This document shows, piece after piece, positions 8,201 through 12,618 of a DNA stretch of 12,618 nt (positions within the stretch are counted from its first letter, which is position 1; every line of letters starts with the position of its first letter). The DNA is from Gymnopilus junonius (lineage: Eukaryota > Basidiomycota > Agaricomycetes > Agaricales > Galerinaceae), in NCBI GenBank assembly GCA_015501075.1, contig JADNYJ010000809.1:1-12618 (forward strand), read 5' to 3'. Under the pieces are notes generated by a model that searched no databases, was not told the DNA's origin, and saw nothing but the letters and a program-made list of their open reading frames with translations. Position numbers and translations under genes: made by a program.

Positions 8201-9246
8201 ACAAAGACGAAGATGTAACTATGGGCGATCTGGTGAAGCCCTCGACTGTCCAGTTTGATCTGCCCTCGCTGTCCCAAGTTGACAGGAACGTCCTTGATGC
8301 CCTTCCTCGAGATATTCGTGAAGAGCTTGAAAATGAGTACAAGCGGCGTTCAGAGGCATCATCTACCTCTGGTGCTGGAGCAGCTGGCGCAGTTCAAAGT
8401 AGACATGTCACATTTGCTTCTCCAGGCAAGCAATTCAACAGACGGTCCGCTACTCCTTCTATTTTTCCACAAAAGCCTTTCAGTAAAGGGGGCAATATGA
8501 AACGCATTACTCAACAACTTGCACCTCATAGCCGTGCTGGTTTATCGCCTCAGAAAAGTGCCTTACACATGTGGGCACTGAAGCTGCGGAAGAAATACGA
8601 GAAGAAAAAGGAAGGTGTTAGGATCACGGATGCCGCGTTGAGAGACCTTAAGCTTGACCCTGAGGTATTTAGGGCCCTACCCGTCAGAATACAACGCGAG
8701 CAGCTCGTAATGGCTAGGATCATCAAGGACAAAGGAAGTTTACCAGAACCACCGTCACAGAGGAAGGTTTTAAAACCTCGTAAACATGACCTGCCGCCCG
8801 GTTTTGTTGTTTATCGTGCTCCTAAACCCAAGGCACGCCACATACCTCCTCCCTTCTTACGGCAGCAAGGCAAGAAGAAAGGAGAAAAGTTGTACTTCAC
8901 GGAGGCTGACGATATCCAACGGGTTGTAGAAACTTGGGTCATGACATACCAACATTGGGCCCCGAAAGACAAAGATGTCGAGTTCCTGTCCAAATACCTA
9001 GTACAGTCTGTTGACCGTGCGAAAGCTACGGATGTCGGCGTTGAAAGGGCAGTCGCGGTCATGAAATGGTGGTTAGTTCTGTTGCGACGACTTTTTGGTG
9101 CATGGGAGAATATGGATGAGGATGATCTGGCGTCGAGTCAGAGGAACCATGTGGGAGAGGCTTGGTGGGACGCTTGTCATCGTGTTCAAGAACAGATGGA
9201 CGAGGTCACCAGGAAACGTTTTGGGGGACGATTGTCCTACAGATAA
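5281..9246 (+). CDS. REV1: REV1 translesion DNA polymerase, with four frame breaks
   Basis: REV1 inserts dCMP opposite abasic sites and damaged guanines and recruits other bypass polymerases to stalled, ubiquitinated PCNA in the nucleus. Exons are 5281-5718, 5774-5873, 5930-6935, 6998-7209, 7267-7604, 7660-7817 and 7876-9246; introns are 55-62 bases. Residues, counted with frames corrected: BRCT about 138-224 (IFKGISIY, INGWTRPSVQEL, THIITCSLTP, VVRPEWIVESI); N-digit about 341-366 (FIDGYYKNSRLHHLSTWK); catalytic core from 433, with metal ligands in HCDFDCFF (Asp438) and SVDEAL (Asp539/Glu540); SIGISHNILLARLATRRAKP; ubiquitin-binding motifs with LP at 893-894 and 1018-1019; C-terminal REV7/polymerase-binding domain about 1094-1170. 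The frame breaks at a T run (5838-5843), an A run (5859-5865), a T run (6724-6727) and a T run (7671-7673). With these corrected all intron phases agree and the product is 1206 residues, normal for REV1. The start is the first in-frame ATG after a stop at 5185. Confidence 0.95.
5774..5873 (+). other. REV1: REV1 exon 2 (BRCT core) carrying two run-length changes
   Basis: The exon opens in the expected frame (INGWTRPSVQELRHLIVQHG) but leaves it in another. Reading T6 as T5 and A7 as A6 restores the conserved tail IFQAYLDKKALV and the phase-2 join to THIIT. As written, translation stops at a TGA inside the exon, before most of the protein. Confidence 0.8.
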
Positions 9247-9423
9247 GTGTTTACCAGCATTGGGACGACACAGAGATATTTAGATTGGGTTTGAATTGCT
9301 TATTATGCCTTCTGTATCAATCTAGCATTTCCATTTGTAGCTCATTTATACCACTCATGTGGTACATCATTTATGTATAGTATCACGCAATATTTATCAT
9401 ACATACCCCAACTGCGCGCATTG
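9247..9423. other. REV1 3' flank
   Basis: This is AT-rich non-coding sequence after the REV1 TAA, presumably its 3' UTR and cleavage region. No canonical AATAAA is seen, which is usual in fungi, where the signal is degenerate. Confidence 0.4.
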
Positions 9424-9720
9424 TATAAAAACCAATGAAAAATTCGGACAAAAAGCGGGGTAAATGTGAGCGGCACGTGCCCGGATCATCGAGTCATAAA
9501 AGCCTCATTCCGCTCTCACGCCCTCTTTCTTCACTGCACTCAAGTCAAATTGCAAACCATCGCCCACCAACTTTCCCAACGGCTGGTTTTGTGCCAAAGT
9601 AGTGCTGAAACGAACCGTTTGGATGTCTTAGCGCTCGACACTCGTCACGTCTTTCCTTGAGCCTCTCTTTGTCCTTGAGGAGAGAAGGGCCGGCAGTTCA
9701 CACACTTCACATGCACCCCT
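9424..9720 (+). promoter_or_regulatory. Promoter-like block with E-box and no gene behind it
   Basis: In order the segment holds TATAAAA (9424), CCAAT (9432-9436), a perfect ten-base palindrome GGCACGTGCC containing an E-box (9472-9481), CATAAAAG (about 9495) and a C/T-rich leader-like stretch. The arrangement resembles a fungal promoter on the plus strand. The ATGs that follow open only trivial frames (for example one of 11 codons from the ATG at 9711), and the composition turns AT-rich after about 9720. It may be the remnant of a lost gene, or chance. Confidence 0.3.
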
Positions 9721-10270
9721 TTATACCTTCCACTATTATCAAATAGTTTTGAAAAAAGATTAATTGACATGATTCCTTTTGAGATGATTTATGGATGTAC
9801 CGCCAGCTTCAAGATATTCAAGATATATTAAGAAGATATGCAAGTCTACAGCAAGAGTCTGCGTCCAAGAGAATGAACAAGAATCAAGTGGAAAGCCAAC
9901 CCTTTCACGATGAAATCTTCAAGCCATTGCCGCCAGTGTTAGAATGCATCAAGGGTCAAGCTTTCAAGAATCGTGAGCATGCATACCAACTGAGCCGTTA
10001 ACATTAGAAACCTGTGTACACAATTTGAGATGATAACCGTCTGAGCATAGACCTCAAGATTCAAGAATCAAGGACACGTCCAAAAAGCAAGAATTTATAT
10101 TTCAAGATGTGCGAATTAATACCTATCTATATACACGAATGCGTAACTAGCAACGACGGTAAAGTGGTGAAGTGATAAAATTATGATACAATGAAGTTAA
10201 ATTTTAACGTTTATAGGGGCCCTATCAAATAGTAATAAATCCTCCGGGGGTATGTATAATTTAATATTTC
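9721..10270. other. AT-rich stretch with recurring TTCAAGA words
   Basis: No convincing gene is present. A 68-codon frame from an ATG at 9795 (MYRQLQDIQDILRRYASLQQ...) to 10001 has a helical, charged composition but no family resemblance. The word TTCAAG recurs seven times between 9808 and 10314, six times followed by A. The base composition is clearly more AT-rich than in the neighbouring genes, in keeping with decayed intergenic or transposon-derived DNA, though I see no terminal repeats or transposase motifs. Confidence 0.4.
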
Positions 10271-11022
10271 CTATAGATGCAAAGAACGAGAGCGGTGAGA
10301 GCGTGCTTCAAGATATATGATACAGACAAGAAATAGCAAAGCGACAAGAAATAGCAAAGCGGCAAGACAATCGGAAGGTTTTCTTCGCCAAAACGAAGTT
10401 TTTTCTATGCCAACGGGGCTGGCAGAAGATGTGCGCGACAAGACGAAAATGCGAGGATATTGGTGAAAAGATGCAGCAAATCAGAGAAGCGGAAGCCGGG
10501 CAATTGCAAGCTTCTCCTTGAAATCATTGAGTTTGCGAAGAAAAGTGGACGTGGCGCGCTAGAAGATGATGCAAAGCAACTTAGCCCAAGCTGGATGACT
10601 CGAAGAGTCAAACAACGTACCGAAATAAAAGCCTTAAACCAACTCAAAACATGGGCCTCAAATGACGCGTGAAAGCCTTCTCCGGAGCTACTTCCAGCCT
10701 AAAATTCAAATGATTATAAGTTGCAAGCCCAAACGCGTGAATCTGGCTTTCAACTGACATTCGCAGAGCCATAGTCGGTCACGAAACTGGTCTCATAACG
10801 AATAGGCTCCGTTTTCTGACAAGCAAGCGGTGTTAGATGATTTTTTCCGACATATTATGAGATAAAACGTACCGAAATGACTAACGGAGCCGACGTGCCA
10901 GACCATGGGATGTGAGCAGGGAGACGCGAGGGGTATGAAAGGTTGGGTAACAGCGTCTTATAATGATCCGACTGACATCCCACTAGATTGATGGAAGGTA
11001 GAGAATGACTGGCGTGGGGCAT
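10271..11022 (-). CDS. Tentative small multi-exon gene of unknown family
   Basis: No family is recognised. The ATG at 11022 is the first ATG after the TATA-like site, and has A at -3. The likely exons are 11022-10873 (MPHASHSLPSINLVGCQ...), joined across a canonical 57-base intron (GTACGT, CTAAC, TTGTCAG) to a frame reading KTEPIRYETSFVTDYGSANVS, which stops at 10750: 71 residues. An alternative uses a weaker GTCAGT donor at 10758, exon 10698-10621, a 62-base GTACGT intron and an exon from 10558 reading RATSTFLRKLNDFKEKL, stopping at a TGA at 10483: 120 residues. Beyond that TGA the same frame stays open for 69 more codons to 10271 and includes a hydrophobic segment (CLAALLFLVALLFLVCIIY) that could cross a membrane. 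Evidence is splice signals and open frames only. Confidence 0.3.
10325..10360. repeat. Perfect 18-base tandem duplication
   Basis: GACAAGAAATAGCAAAGC occurs twice head to tail (10325-10342 and 10343-10360) without mismatch. Read on the minus strand, in the frame of the tentative gene, it duplicates six hydrophobic codons, Ala-Leu-Leu-Phe-Leu-Val. The exact identity shows the duplication is recent. Confidence 0.85.
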
Positions 11023-11235
11023 CTTCGCACGACTCTCTGGGGTAGGTGGAGCAAAACCAGCAACAGCACGAGGAAAAGTGCTAGGGAGGTTTGAGAAAAG
11101 AGTGTTTGAATAGCGTAGTAGAGAATTTTGGCACGTCTTGTAGGATCTCGTAGGCCGAGATCGAAAGAATGAAGGTGGGAAGGTGGGAGAAGAAAGAGGT
11201 AAGGTTAAAAAGAAAAAAGGGACGAAATTCCCCCA

Positions 11236-11241
11236 CTTATA
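11236..11241 (-). promoter_or_regulatory. TATA-like element for the tentative minus-strand gene
   Basis: On the minus strand TATAAG within CTGTATAAGTGG is followed by a strongly pyrimidine-rich tract (about 11215-11170), a typical layout around fungal transcription starts. It lies 214 bases upstream of the first ATG at 11022. Confidence 0.35.
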
Positions 11242-11249
11242 CAGCAAAA

Positions 11250-12618
11250 TTCGAACTGCGCTCGGGCTCCTTGCCCAGAAATGGGGCTAGCCCTGCCGAA
11301 CCTTCCAATTTGAGGTTGGTTCCGCGCCTTCCTCCTCGGTCAAGTTTACACGTTTATTCTGCAGCAAAAAAGCCCACGAGAACGAACGTGGCAAGAAACC
11401 GAGTGGTCTATGGGTATAGGTACGTCGTCGCTCATCTGTAGGGTGCAGGCCTGATGCAGCAGACGTTACGGACAAGAACCTTGTTCCAGTGTCTCATTGC
11501 ACCTATGATCCTTAGGTTAGAACGCGTCCCTCTTTGGAAGCAAAGTCGTCACTTGCCTGGCTACACTTTCAACAGCAAATGCTTATAAAAAAAAGTGAAC
11601 ACCTGCATGGAGAATCTTCGTTTATCATTCCTGGATTCCCCACCTGGCTCAATGGCTTGAGCGAAGCTGCGATGGAATCGACTGACTGCCAATACCAAGA
11701 GAGGCCGAGGCTACAACAGATTTATACTTTATCCTGTGTTATACCAAGGCTGCGTCATACAGGAATGTGCCCTGAAGGCAGTTGTCAATGGTCGTTTGCG
11801 TTTGGGCAGGAAGGCCTTCATGAAGAGAATGTCATTCTTGGGACAAGGCCCCTCGGGACATCGACCTTTACGACTCTGATGGAAGTATGCCCACAATGAG
11901 TCCTTGAAAATGTCTATCAATATCCTTTCTTCTGGCAGTTCAGTTCCTCGTGTCCTCCTTTCTGTGCACTGGCTCTGCTCTTGTGTGACGTTACAGTCAC
12001 GGTCACTGTGCTGAAGCTTGGCAACTCTGCATGAATTTCTTAGGCAGCCAAGCCCCTCGATTATAAGATATCCTGGAACCAGAGAATATGCTGCTAGCCA
12101 TGTGGCAGCAGTCCATCTTTTTTGAGGGCATCCGAGACCTTTTCGGGTCACCAGCAAAGAGAAATGACCAAAGTTCTTATTTCCCATCAAGACCAAGAGT
12201 CCGAGGAGGACTTGGTCGCATCTGGATAGCCTGCAACCCTCAGAATTATGAGGTTAATGTAATGGATGTAATGACTCAACTGCATGTATTTTTTTGCGTC
12301 ATGTTTGATTGGAATATTTTCGTGGCGGCGCCAACCCATGTCCCATCCTCCTATTGCGCCGTACGGACGACGAGAAGGAATGAACTCCATCGCAAGGGCA
12401 CCTATAAATCCTCTGATATAAACAAGGCAGAAATTTGGGGAATGTTCCAGCAAGTATGCCGTTCGTGAAGATGTCGCCTTGGAATGAAAATCAGGACTGC
12501 AAGATCAGAAAAGCAAAGAAGACACACTGAGGACCGTCCTACAGCTTCACGATTGGTGCCTTCGATCACTGTTTGACCACCAGAATTTAAGAATAACCAT
12601 CAGCTTGCTCGAAAGCGT
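11250..12618. other. Right-hand region without a supported gene
   Basis: The longest frame is on the minus strand, from an ATG at 12187 to a stop at 11729: 152 residues, basic, with eight cysteines, starting MGNKNFGHFSLLVTRK. It has no TATA box, no known motif and no supporting introns, and it may be chance. A TATAAAT near 12403 on the plus strand precedes an ATG at 12457 whose frame (MPFVKMSPWNENQD...) stops after 24 codons. If a gene starts there, it would need an intron or continue beyond the window. Confidence 0.35.

Noticed and set aside
9466..9660. A 64-codon plus-strand frame in the promoter-like block
   Set aside because: It starts with GTG, has no motif, and lies where a leader would be expected.
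9771..9800. A short peptide reading IPFEMIYG, reminiscent of the end of a gypsy-type integrase
   Set aside because: The match is only a few residues, with no surrounding polymerase, integrase or LTR sequence.
10460..10672. A 70-codon plus-strand frame, lysine-rich
   Set aside because: It starts with TTG and is antisense to the tentative spliced gene; neither is proven, but the plus frame has no promoter or start support.
1..12618. CRISPR arrays, tRNA or rRNA genes, insertion sequences, terminal inverted repeats
   Set aside because: No regularly spaced repeats, no cloverleaf with a convincing T-arm, and no transposase motifs were found on either strand.

Overview
The window looks like nuclear DNA of a filamentous basidiomycete, probably an Agaricomycete. 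Coding regions are broken by many very short introns (49-62 bases) with GT...CTRAY...AG signals, TATA boxes are followed by pyrimidine-rich leaders, and the recognisable proteins are an aryl-alcohol dehydrogenase-type aldo-keto reductase and a fungal REV1. The species cannot be named from the sequence.

Layout, left to right. (1) Bases 221-1811, plus strand: a TATA box and a seven-exon aldo-keto reductase gene whose frame is broken by at least four single-base losses. The active-site lysine segment is also lost. (2) Bases 1812-2562: mostly featureless, in a convergent gene arrangement. (3) Bases 2563-3615, minus strand: an intact gene for a secreted, histidine-rich, low-complexity protein of 298 residues, with a TATA box at 3871-3881, two probable introns in the 5' leader and three introns after the start codon. 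(4) Bases 3900-5280: no convincing gene, ending in the REV1 leader with small upstream ORFs. (5) Bases 5281-9246, plus strand: REV1, the translesion DNA polymerase and scaffold, in seven exons. All its domains are present (BRCT, N-digit, Y-family catalytic core, two ubiquitin-binding motifs, C-terminal polymerase-binding domain), but four one-base changes in T or A runs break the frame. (6) Bases 9247-10270: a promoter-like block with no ORF behind it, then an AT-rich stretch with a recurring TTCAAGA word. (7) Bases 10271-11022, minus strand: a tentative small multi-exon gene of unknown family. (8) Bases 11250-12618: no supported gene.

The genes do not form a pathway. The most notable observation is that the two recognisable conserved genes are damaged only by single-base length changes in mononucleotide runs, while their codons and splice sites are otherwise intact. 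This fits uncorrected indel errors in the assembly or very recent inactivation, and it should be settled before either gene is called dead. I found no convincing evidence of a new defence, mobile or RNA-based system. The best candidates for something undescribed are the histidine-rich secreted protein with its unusual terminal intron and the small putative membrane-protein gene at 10271-11022.
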